A stretch of DNA of 6,030 nt from CAYWYR01 sp964462685 (GTDB lineage Bacteria > Bacteroidota > Ignavibacteria > Kapaibacteriales > UBA2268): contig CAYWYR010000038.1 of NCBI GenBank assembly GCA_964462685.1, positions 1-6,030 on the forward strand, in the 5' to 3' direction. Below, one piece after another: positions 1-5,811 of the stretch. The position numbers and the translations under genes were made by a program. Under the pieces are notes generated by a model. The model had not been told where the DNA came from. It searched no databases and was given only the letters and a program-made list of their open reading frames with translations. Each line of letters opens with the position of its first letter. The first letter of the stretch is position 1.

Positions 1-100
1 GGTCCCTCCTAAGGGACAATTGGAGACTTGGCTTGTATTGCCGCCGTCATTCTGATAGCCGAAGGCCCAGGAATCCCGCCCACCTTTTGTCACTTGGTTG
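1..100 (+). repeat. Interspersed hairpin-rich repeat, copy A (cut by the window edge)
   Basis: This stretch matches the reverse complement of 5888-5985. The first 52 bases are identical except for two extra bases (AA at 11-12). Bases 53-70 diverge, and similarity resumes from 71 to about 100. Visible stems are GTCCC/GGGAC (2-6 with 13-17), ATTC/GAAT (49-52 with 71-74) and GCC-GAA-GGC (58-66). The element ends about 10 bases beyond the stop codon of the minus-strand small gene at 110, so that gene's transcript would run into it. The left end lies outside the window. No protein is supported here; the open frames crossing it follow the repeat rather than any gene. From memory, the core resembles short imperfect-palindrome families scattered through many bacterial genomes. 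Confidence 0.85.
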
Positions 101-109
101 TGATATAAG

Positions 110-412
110 TTATACTACTGTATCGAGTATTATGCCTTTTCGCACGTTGTTGGCTTGCAATCCGCCGCGGCTGTTAAATACCACGTGGGAATCTATCTGG
201 CGGCTTGAATCAGGGAATAGTTCTTTGAAGTATTCTTTCTCTGAGTTTGATATTAGGTCTTTAGATTGACTAAGTCTCTGTTGGAATGAACGCACAACTT
301 CAGGATCAAGCTGGGGGCGTTCCTGTTCGGGGTCTCGGCCTACATTCAAACCCTTCTCCTGTTGGAAGGATTTGTCCTGTAATCCGTATATGTCGTATCC
401 TTTGATTCTCAT
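110..412 (-). CDS. Uncharacterised 100-residue protein at the end of the flgB-flgC block
   Basis: I do not recognise a named family. The protein begins MRIKGYDIYGLQDKS, has a polar, charged and probably helical middle (about residues 25-75, rich in Q, E, K and S), and ends with a more ordered-looking tail containing YFKELFPDSS (about 61-70) and a hydrophobic finish (GIILDTVV). It has no signal peptide, membrane segment or cysteine. It lies on the same strand as flgB and flgC, 144 bp after flgC, where fliE is often found, but it lacks FliE's C-terminal pattern. The opening slightly recalls FlgM, but the rest does not fit that anti-sigma factor. The start is ATG without a visible Shine-Dalgarno sequence, which is common in Bacteroidota. 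A weak minus-strand TAATTTTG (442-435) resembles a Bacteroidota -7 element but lacks a well-placed -33 TTG. A flagellar accessory role is inferred from position only. Confidence 0.65.
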   Translation of the reverse strand: MRIKGYDIYGLQDKSFQQEKGLNVGRDPEQERPQLDPEVVRSFQQRLSQSKDLISNSEKEYFKELFPDSSRQIDSHVVFNSRGGLQANNVRKGIILDTVV

Positions 413-496
413 TTTCGAGCTTTGATTATGAATACAAAATTAATAATCTACGGTTTCTTTTCCTCAGTAGAATTACCCCTTTATGTGCTGACTCTG

Positions 497-552
497 CTTC
501 ACAAAGCCCGTGCCAATAGGTAAGTCTATATATATCATAGCTTTATGTGAAG
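497..552 (-). other. Imperfect hairpin just downstream of flgC
   Basis: CTTCACAAAGC at 497-507 is the reverse complement of 540-552 apart from a two-base bulge. This gives an 11-bp stem with a 32-base loop that starts 4 bases past the flgC stop codon. No T-run follows on the minus strand, so it is not a classical terminator. It could be a processing or stability structure at the 3' end of flgC. Its inner arm overlaps the 15-mer at 533-547. Confidence 0.45.
533..547 (-). repeat. 15-base inverted repeat, downstream arm (flanks flgC)
   Basis: TATCATAGCTTTATG here is the exact reverse complement of 1086-1100. The two arms bracket flgC, one in each spacer. In a transcript covering both, they could pair as a perfect 15-bp stem around the flgC message. 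Function is unknown, and chance cannot be fully excluded in AT-rich spacers. Confidence 0.6.
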
Positions 553-556
553 TAAA

Positions 557-1042
557 TTATATTTCAAGTGAGTTCCGGGCGATATTCTTAGCGGAATCCA
601 CTACCTGGGTGTTGGCCTCAAATGTTCTCTGTGCCGTTATCATCTCCACCATTTCTGTTACTACGTTGATATTAGGAAGTTTGACGTAGCCGTTCTCGTC
701 GGAGTCCGGGTGCCCTGGGTTGAAAACAAGTCTGGGTGGGGTTTCATCATAAGCTACGCGGGATTTTAGAACATCGTAATTAGGCGGGTAATCACCCATT
801 TTTGCCGTAGGGGCATGTGCGGTGCTAGTTCTGTCCATTGATATGAAATAGTCCATCTCATTATCAAATGGGCTACCGGGTATATGCCTTGTAACTACAA
901 CTTCACGCCTGTAGGGGTTCCCGTCAACACCGTTGGTAGTGTTGGCGTTCGCGATGTTTCTGGCAACAGAGCTCAGCCTCATACGCTGAACGGACATACC
1001 CTGCCCGCTGATATCGAATGATGAGAAAATATTTTCAGCCAT
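557..1042 (-). CDS. flgC: Flagellar basal-body rod protein FlgC
   Basis: FlgC is a proximal rod subunit of the flagellar basal body; it reaches the periplasm through the flagellar type III export apparatus and has no Sec signal. The 161-residue product has the rod/hook signature near its N-terminus (FDISGQGMSVQRMRLSSVARNIANANTT, about residues 7-34). It also has the FlgC-typical segment PGHPDSDENGYVKLPNINVV (about 117-136) and the conserved C-terminal helix EMVEMITAQRTFEANTQVVD. It is longer than the roughly 134-residue enteric FlgC, mainly in the variable middle. I chose ATG at 1042 because AGGCGG precedes it by five bases; an in-frame TTG at 1063 would add seven residues and has no such site. 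It follows flgB on the same strand after a 137-bp spacer, wide for a flagellar operon, so a separate promoter or processing between them is possible. Confidence 0.95.
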   Translation of the reverse strand: MAENIFSSFDISGQGMSVQRMRLSSVARNIANANTTNGVDGNPYRREVVVTRHIPGSPFDNEMDYFISMDRTSTAHAPTAKMGDYPPNYDVLKSRVAYDETPPRLVFNPGHPDSDENGYVKLPNINVVTEMVEMITAQRTFEANTQVVDSAKNIARNSLEI

Positions 1043-1075
1043 AATTTCCGCCTTTATCGTCAATATTCTGTTTTA

Positions 1076-1104
1076 ATTCTATCAGCATAAAGCTATGATA
1101 GAAT
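1076..1104 (-). other. Perfect 9-bp hairpin in the flgB-flgC spacer
   Basis: ATTCTATCA (1076-1084) and TGATAGAAT (1096-1104) are exact reverse complements separated by 11 bases. It lies 34 bases upstream of the flgC start. Neither strand has a T-run after it, so termination is unlikely. An mRNA processing or stability site, or a protein-binding dyad, fits better. The loop and right arm contain the 15-mer repeated after flgC. Confidence 0.5.
1086..1100 (+). repeat. 15-base inverted repeat, upstream arm (flanks flgC)
   Basis: CATAAAGCTATGATA here is the exact reverse complement of 533-547. It overlaps the right arm of the 9-bp hairpin in the flgB-flgC spacer. Confidence 0.6.
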
Positions 1105-1179
1105 GGAATGGTCATATCACGCCAATATGTTTATATCAGCCAACCATTATGTCTGCCTATTGTTTAGATATAATCATTA

Positions 1180-1614
1180 TCAACGGGATGAACCAGTAAT
1201 AGCGTTCGACATGCCCCTGAAGTAAGCTTTTGTCCTCTGAGACACAAAACTAAACCTGATCTGGTTCTGAGCCATCTCACTCATTTCCTTGTCGATGTTT
1301 ACATGGGTCTCACCTGAAAAGAAAATATCAGGTTCTGGGATATTACGTTCGGCTTTGATACCTTCTTCAGCATCGCCTGTTGTTTTACCTATAGGGATGT
1401 TCATGCTGGCGCCTCCGCTAGAAGTCTCGGTACCGCTTATCACTACATTCTGCTTATGGAAAAGCTCCTCGAACTTAACGCGTTCCGGGCGGTAGTGCGG
1501 CGTACTTGCGTTTGCGATATTCTTCGCTGTAGTCTGTTGCCTAAGAGCATAGGCATCCATTGCCCTGTTCATCAGCGGCAGACCTTTTTTGAACATGTGC
1601 TGTCTGAAGACCAT
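1180..1614 (-). CDS. flgB: Flagellar basal-body rod protein FlgB
   Basis: FlgB is a proximal rod component at the base of the flagellar drive shaft, in the periplasm, exported by the flagellar type III system. The 144-residue product has the expected order of parts. An N-terminal helix with the rod signature comes first (LMNRAMDAYALRQQTTAKNIANASTPHYRP, about 14-43), followed by a KFEELF segment (47-52) and a low-conservation middle rich in S, G and T. The C-terminal block is VNIDKEMSEMAQNQIRFSFV, then a final helix. ATG at 1614 is preferred over an in-frame TTG at 1644: it has an AGGGA sequence about 10 bases upstream and gives the usual family length. It is the first gene of the minus-strand flagellar block. 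A sigma-54-like site lies about 100 bases upstream, and the leader also contains a small hairpin (AATCTA/TAGATT, 1643-1660). Confidence 0.94.
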   Translation of the reverse strand: MVFRQHMFKKGLPLMNRAMDAYALRQQTTAKNIANASTPHYRPERVKFEELFHKQNVVISGTETSSGGASMNIPIGKTTGDAEEGIKAERNIPEPDIFFSGETHVNIDKEMSEMAQNQIRFSFVSQRTKAYFRGMSNAITGSSR

Positions 1615-1714
1615 CTTTGTCACTTCCCTGTGATAGCAAATCAATCTAAGAATGTAGATTCAGATCTGCGTGATGTATGATTATAGCCATCCTTGGCTTA
1701 ACGGTCTGGTAGGG

Positions 1715-1729
1715 GCATTATCTATGCCA
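1715..1729 (-). promoter_or_regulatory. Candidate sigma-54 (-24/-12) promoter for flgB
   Basis: Read on the minus strand, this is TTGGCATAGATAATGCC (1730-1714). It keeps the invariant GG and GC with exactly ten bases between them, as in the TGGCAC-N5-TTGC consensus. Transcription would start near 1704, leaving a leader of about 90 bases before flgB. Sigma-54 control of rod genes is well known in several flagellated bacteria. The site is also a short dyad (GGCAT/ATGCC), so a repressor or hairpin is an alternative. No activator-binding sites were identified. Confidence 0.5.
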
Positions 1730-1873
1730 AACAAGAATGGAATGGAATATTCAAAAAGAATAATATTGGTCGAATCTTAATTAAAATAGATTCATTTCAA
1801 CTGCAATTATATGTTATCGATTTCGTTTTAATTAATATCGGCTAAATTATTTACACAAGTTAAGGATGGAAGA

Positions 1874-2017
1874 ATGACGAATTGGTTGATTTTGGGACTA
1901 GCGGTGATATTGATTCTTATAGGGATACCGACAATAAACACACCTATAGCACTTATTCTAGGAATAGGACTGCTTATATACGCGCTTTACAGATTCAGAA
2001 GCACAAAGGCCCTTTAG
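1874..2017 (+). CDS. Small membrane protein, 47 residues, two predicted helices
   Basis: The product starts MTNWLILGLAVILILIGIP and continues into a second hydrophobic stretch (about residues 25-38, IALILGIGLLIYAL), ending with a basic tail YRFRSTKAL. This predicts an inner-membrane helical hairpin with a short turn (PTINTP) and a positively charged end that would favour the cytoplasm. AAGGA lies seven bases before the ATG, and a strong rho-independent terminator begins 24 bases after the stop codon; both argue that this is a real, separately transcribed gene. The overlapping frame on the same strand (from 1882) gives a composition unlike a protein and lacks such signals. I do not recognise the family; its topology resembles other tiny two-helix membrane proteins. 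It diverges from flgB and converges with the TonB-dependent receptor. Function unknown. Confidence 0.72.
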   Translation: MTNWLILGLAVILILIGIPTINTPIALILGIGLLIYALYRFRSTKAL

Positions 2018-2041
2018 TAGTAATATTTGAATTACGAAACG

Positions 2042-2086
2042 AAAAGCCTTTCATTATCAAAGCTATGGTGGTGGAAGGTTTTTTTT
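2042..2086 (+). terminator. Rho-independent terminator of the small membrane protein gene
   Basis: An uninterrupted RNA stem can form between 2047-2059 and 2066-2078: 13 pairs, four of them G-U, with a six-base loop AAGCTA (2060-2065). Eight T residues (2079-2086) follow directly, and four A residues precede the stem. Because the G-U pairs become mismatches on the other strand, the structure works as a plus-strand terminator only. No comparable terminator is visible for the converging receptor gene. Confidence 0.75.
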
Positions 2087-2128
2087 ATGGAGCCGCTAAA
2101 TCCATAATCTGATCTAGATGGTATAGTA

Positions 2129-4420
2129 TTAAAATCTAACTTCGAATGATATGGTGGGCAGGATAGGTAGCAAGAGAAAATCCTCCTGTACGATAGCATC
2201 TCCACGCTCGTCGAATCGGCGGAACCATACATCCCTCCGGTTATAAACGTTGAATACATCTAAGATTACTTTTGCGGGTATATCCTTTGCCAGATCGAAT
2301 CCATAGCTAGCATAAATATTAAGCTGATGTGTAGGTGGAAGCCTCAGGCCCCATCTTTGGGTAGGGAATACCCTTGGCTGGCCTTTTATATCGTTCGGTA
2401 GCCGTGAGTACCAGAATGAATTAGCACCTGTATATGACTGGCCGCTCTGGAATATAAACTGTGCTCCGAAATCCCAAGCTTCGCTAAGCCTGTAGCTACC
2501 GACTATTTTAAGATCATGCCGCCTATCCCATTTCGGTCTGAAGGGCGTGCCGTTGTTTACCGAATCGAACTGTGCTTCTACAAATCCGAGCCCGTATCCG
2601 ATCCAACCTGTAAAATCCCCCATATTCTTCTGTAAGAATATCTCTGCCCCGTAAGCTTCGCCACGCCCTTGGAAAAAATAATCGCCGGTATTGGTACCTT
2701 GTTCCAGTTGTATGGTATTAAGCTCACTCAGATTATCCAGTTGTTTGTAATACACATCAAAGTTCAGGTTATAGCCTTTAACAGGGGATGTTTCCAGACT
2801 CAGGATATAATGATAAGCACGCGATAGTGCTACTGTTGTATCGGTAGGAAGCCAGGTATCAAAGAAAGTGAAATCCGGTAGGGTTGCGAGCTTGAGGTTT
2901 TGGTGAAATATTCCAGTTGCGAATTTTAAGGCGGCGTTTTCGGTGAGGGTATATTTAACTGCGAACCGCGGATCAAGTGTTACTTTTTCTGCTTGTTGCC
3001 AGTAACCCCCACGCAGGCCCAATTGTATAAAAAGGAGCTCAGAAGGTTTGTAATTTGCCTGGGCATAAGCCGCTGCGTTAAAATCTGTTATATTCAGATC
3101 AAGTTCACCGTTCTGTCCGTTTTCATTGTCCTGTTCAACCTGGCTGTCATCATCCTCGCCTGTAGTGCCGTCAAAGTCCTGAAGATATCCAAAATTATAG
3201 AAGTTGGTTTCCACACCGAATTTTGTTGTCAGCTGTTCGGATTCAAACCATTCCAGTGCTGATTTGAAGGTAACATCCTCTATGCTGTTTCTTATAAGGA
3301 ACTCGAATCCTGAATTATCACCGCCGAACTGTGTCTGGTATCTGCTATAGCTGAGATTGTTATCCCAGAACATATTGTTCTCTAAAATACGAGTATATCT
3401 CAAAGCAGCAAGCCTATTTCCCACATCGAGTGCAAAGTCCACCCCGCGGTCGGATGCTTCAAGCCTGTCATTCGATATAAAGCCTGAAACGGAGAGTTTA
3501 TCGCTGTCTGTTATATTCTGGGTTATTTTTGCGTTCAGATCATAAAAGCCGAAGTCAGGAACGTTGATATCAACGTTTCCATCAATAGCAGCCTTAACTA
3601 ATTCAAAATAGGTACGCCTTCCGCCTACAAAATAGGAGCCGTTTCCTAGCGGCCCCTCCAAGGAAATCTTACTGCTAATAGCCCCGATGGATGCCATGCC
3701 GTTCGTCTCTGATCTATCACCGTCTTTTTGTGTGATATTGAGGACAGAGGACATACGCCCACCGTATTCTGCCGGAAAACCACCTTTTAGGAGTTCCACA
3801 TCCTTTATAGCCTCTGAATTAAAAGTAGAGATAAATCCGAAAAGGTGGGTCGGGTTATATACTGCTGATCCGTCCAGCAGTACCAGGTTCTGATCAGGCG
3901 AACCGCCCCTTACGAACAGTCCGCTTGATATCTGAGAAGAAGTCAAGACGCCTGGCAGCAGCTGAATTGTCCTGAAAACATCTGACTCTCCGCCTATCCT
4001 GATTTTCTTTACTTGTTCTACAGGTATATTTACTTTGGAGATAGTGATCTGATCTTTATCGCTGTCGCGGAAGGCCTCAACCAATACTTCGTCTGTTGTG
4101 CTGCCGCCAGCTGATAACTCGATATCCAGCCGAAGGGTCTCATCATTTTTCAGGGTAATTCCAATAGTATCTTTATCATAACTGATTGATTGGGTTATGA
4201 TATTATAAGTACCAGGTTCTATATCGCTGATGGAATAATAGCCATTTGTATTTGTTTTAGCCCCTTTTTTGGTTCCCTCTACAATTACTGTCGCTCCGAT
4301 TATCGTCTCTTTAGTTATTGAATCTCGAACGATTCCTGAAATAGACGCGGCGTAAGTATCAAAAAATGATAGAAAAAATATAAAGGATACAGTTAAGAAC
4401 TTGAGGAGTTTGTGAATCAC
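2129..4420 (-). CDS. TonB-dependent outer-membrane receptor with carboxypeptidase-regulatory-like domain
   Basis: This is a complete 763-residue TonB-dependent transporter, which would import a substrate across the outer membrane using energy from TonB-ExbB-ExbD. In order it shows a Sec signal peptide (1-24, ending DTYA), a carboxypeptidase-regulatory-like beta-sandwich (about 27-102), a TonB-box-like DEVLVEA (110-116), and a plug domain (about 128-236). The plug carries VRGGSPDQNLVLLDG (170-184) and KGGFPAEYGGR (212-222). A 22-strand-type barrel follows to the end, finishing ISFEVRF with terminal Phe. The plug belongs to the Bacteroidota-type subgroup with LDG..VYNPTHLFGF. An acidic loop (416-447, GEDDDSQVEQDNEN) probably faces outward. 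The start is GTG; a stop codon lies two codons upstream and no ATG is near, and the signal peptide fits. No SusD-like partner is present, so the substrate cannot be named. It diverges from the peroxidase gene. Confidence 0.93.
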   Translation of the reverse strand: MIHKLLKFLTVSFIFFLSFFDTYAASISGIVRDSITKETIIGATVIVEGTKKGAKTNTNGYYSISDIEPGTYNIITQSISYDKDTIGITLKNDETLRLDIELSAGGSTTDEVLVEAFRDSDKDQITISKVNIPVEQVKKIRIGGESDVFRTIQLLPGVLTSSQISSGLFVRGGSPDQNLVLLDGSAVYNPTHLFGFISTFNSEAIKDVELLKGGFPAEYGGRMSSVLNITQKDGDRSETNGMASIGAISSKISLEGPLGNGSYFVGGRRTYFELVKAAIDGNVDINVPDFGFYDLNAKITQNITDSDKLSVSGFISNDRLEASDRGVDFALDVGNRLAALRYTRILENNMFWDNNLSYSRYQTQFGGDNSGFEFLIRNSIEDVTFKSALEWFESEQLTTKFGVETNFYNFGYLQDFDGTTGEDDDSQVEQDNENGQNGELDLNITDFNAAAYAQANYKPSELLFIQLGLRGGYWQQAEKVTLDPRFAVKYTLTENAALKFATGIFHQNLKLATLPDFTFFDTWLPTDTTVALSRAYHYILSLETSPVKGYNLNFDVYYKQLDNLSELNTIQLEQGTNTGDYFFQGRGEAYGAEIFLQKNMGDFTGWIGYGLGFVEAQFDSVNNGTPFRPKWDRRHDLKIVGSYRLSEAWDFGAQFIFQSGQSYTGANSFWYSRLPNDIKGQPRVFPTQRWGLRLPPTHQLNIYASYGFDLAKDIPAKVILDVFNVYNRRDVWFRRFDERGDAIVQEDFLLLPILPTISFEVRF

Positions 4421-4441
4421 TTTTTAGGAGAAATTGGATAT

Positions 4442-4471
4442 AGAAAATAGCATTCAGATGAATATCAGCAA
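4442..4471 (-). promoter_or_regulatory. Weak candidate Bacteroidota-type promoter for the receptor gene
   Basis: On the minus strand, TTG (4471-4469) is followed after 19 bases by TATTTTCT (4449-4442). This partly matches the Bacteroidota pattern TTG-N19-21-TAnnTTTG. The gene starts about 20 bases further on. The -7 element has mismatches, so this is tentative. Confidence 0.25.
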
Positions 4472-4583
4472 CACAAATGACGTTTATAGAGCTTCATAGT
4501 TGCTTAAAGCTATTGTTTCGGAGGATATAGTGTGATCATAAATGCTACATAAGTAATAGTGATATTGAAGATTGAATAACTTA

Positions 4584-4614
4584 TTGGTAGATTTTAAATG
4601 AATTATTATTTTAG
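4584..4614 (+). promoter_or_regulatory. Candidate Bacteroidota-type promoter for the peroxidase gene
   Basis: TTG (4584-4586) is followed after 20 bases by TATTTTAG (4607-4614), one mismatch from the TAnnTTTG -7 element. Transcription would begin near 4620, leaving a short leader that contains the Shine-Dalgarno-like AAGGA before the ATG at 4640. It faces away from the receptor promoter in the same 219-bp spacer. Confidence 0.35.
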
Positions 4615-4639
4615 TGTAACCTAAATAAGGATTGTAAAG

Positions 4640-5680
4640 ATGATGAAATACTTGTTCATAATAGTAATTGCCATTTTACTAAGCTCTTGCGGATACGATA
4701 ATGAGGCTCAGGATGAGGTTGGCTCAATTGATTCAACTGATGTAAAGCTACATGAGAAAGCTGTTGCATTATTTGGTGCTTTGCCGGAACCCTTAGAATA
4801 TGGAAGTGATAAAACTGTTTTAGGCAGGCATCTTTATTACGAAAACAAACTCTCGATCAATGATGAGATAAGCTGTAACTCTTGCCACATGCTGGATCAA
4901 TACGGGGTGGACAATCTTCCGGTCTCCCCGGGGCACGATGGCTCTGTGGGGGAGAGAAATTCTCCGAGCGTATATTATGCTGTGTACCATGTTGCCCAGT
5001 TCTGGGATGGCAGAGCAATGGATTTAGTTGAGCAGGCAAAAGGCCCGATAACCAATCCTATTGAAATGGGTATGGCTAAAGATATAGATGCTGTAAATAA
5101 AATCGCGAAAGAAGAAGGCTATAAAGATCTGTTTGAAAAGGTATATGCTGATTCCGATGAAGCCGTGAGTTTTGATAATATGGCAGATGCTATCGCTGAA
5201 TATGAGAAAACACTCGTAACTCCTTCTCGATTCGATTCATATATAAATGGTGATATATCGGCACTTTCAACTGAAGAAAAGGACGGCATGCAGACCTTTA
5301 TAGATGCTGGTTGTATTTCATGCCACATAGGCAATACTCTGGGCGGCCGTATGTATCAGAAGTTCGGATTGGTAAATGGGCCATACTGGGAATATACCGG
5401 AAGCGAAAACCATGACCGTGGGCGTGCCGAGGTAACAGGCAACGAATCGGATGAGTTTTTCTTTAAAGTCCCTTCGCTAAGAAACGTGGAAAAGACTTGG
5501 CCCTACTTCCATGACGGCTGTGTAGAGGAGCTATCGAAAGCAGTTGAAATCATGGCGATAACGCAGACAGGAAAAAAATTGACTAATGAAGAAATAGCGA
5601 GTATTGTAACCTTCCTTAAAGCATTAACGGGCGAAATACCTGAACATGCCAGCGAACCTCAGGATATGTCTTTGAACTAA
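4640..5680 (+). CDS. ccp: Di-heme cytochrome c peroxidase, predicted lipoprotein
   Basis: The enzyme reduces hydrogen peroxide to water in the periplasm using electrons from small c-type cytochromes or similar donors. The 346-residue product starts with a lipoprotein signal (hydrophobic 4-14, lipobox LSSC with Cys17), so it should be membrane-anchored. Heme motifs CNSCH (79-83, peroxidatic) and CISCH (225-229, electron-transferring) are present. By spacing from the first heme histidine, His99, Trp122 and Glu142 match His71, Trp94 and Glu114 of the Pseudomonas aeruginosa enzyme. Met305 in EIMAITQTGK fits the distal ligand of the second heme, and FHDG (290-293) is the usual conserved loop. All key residues are therefore intact, suggesting a reductively activated enzyme. 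AAGGA lies eight bases before the first of two adjacent ATG codons; either could be used. It is divergent from the receptor gene and appears monocistronic. No U-tract terminator follows; the palindrome at 5788 may serve. Confidence 0.95.
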   Translation: MMKYLFIIVIAILLSSCGYDNEAQDEVGSIDSTDVKLHEKAVALFGALPEPLEYGSDKTVLGRHLYYENKLSINDEISCNSCHMLDQYGVDNLPVSPGHDGSVGERNSPSVYYAVYHVAQFWDGRAMDLVEQAKGPITNPIEMGMAKDIDAVNKIAKEEGYKDLFEKVYADSDEAVSFDNMADAIAEYEKTLVTPSRFDSYINGDISALSTEEKDGMQTFIDAGCISCHIGNTLGGRMYQKFGLVNGPYWEYTGSENHDRGRAEVTGNESDEFFFKVPSLRNVEKTWPYFHDGCVEELSKAVEIMAITQTGKKLTNEEIASIVTFLKALTGEIPEHASEPQDMSLN

Positions 5681-5787
5681 GGGGGTAGTGGTCGTTAACA
5701 AGGAGTGACTCACAAGATATACTACGATTATTTTCAAGACAAATGTAAGTCATCCTCGGGCAATCGAGCAATGGCCAAGCATCACTC

Positions 5788-5811
5788 AACAAGGGGTTGC
5801 AACCCCTTGTT
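5788..5811. repeat. Perfect 24-bp palindrome downstream of the peroxidase gene
   Basis: The two 12-base halves, AACAAGGGGTTG and CAACCCCTTGTT, are exact reverse complements. As RNA it folds into a nine-pair stem with a TTGCAA loop on either strand. No long T-run follows (next bases ACATATATTT), so termination would be weak. It may be the outer end of the copy B repeat element. The 107 bases between the peroxidase stop and this site contain no gene; the 9-mer TGGCCAAGC at 5772-5780 recurs inverted at 5923-5931. Confidence 0.7.

Noticed and set aside
33..269. Plus-strand frame starting MYCRRHSDSRRP at the left edge
   Set aside because: The first part is translated repeat copy A and the rest is antisense to the 100-residue gene; composition is not protein-like.
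428..523. 31-residue plus-strand frame beginning MNTKLIIYGFF in the flgC-downstream spacer
   Set aside because: It has no Shine-Dalgarno sequence, is antisense to the flagellar block and overlaps a hairpin; there is nothing beyond an ATG and a hydrophobic start.
1043..1063. TTG start extending flgC by seven residues
   Set aside because: ATG at 1042 has AGGCGG five bases upstream and matches the usual FlgC N-terminus.
1048..1075. Sigma-28-like promoter (GACGATAA) just before flgC
   Set aside because: It overlaps the flgC ribosome-binding region, would start transcription at or inside the start codon, and has no good -35 TAAA at the right distance.
1882..2112. 76-residue plus-strand frame overlapping the small membrane gene
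   Set aside because: The other frame (1874-2017) has a Shine-Dalgarno sequence, two clean hydrophobic helices and a stop placed just before a terminator; this frame runs through that terminator.
4528..4550. CRP-like TGTGATCATA sequence in the receptor-peroxidase spacer
   Set aside because: Only one half-site is present; the second TCACA half is missing at the required spacing.
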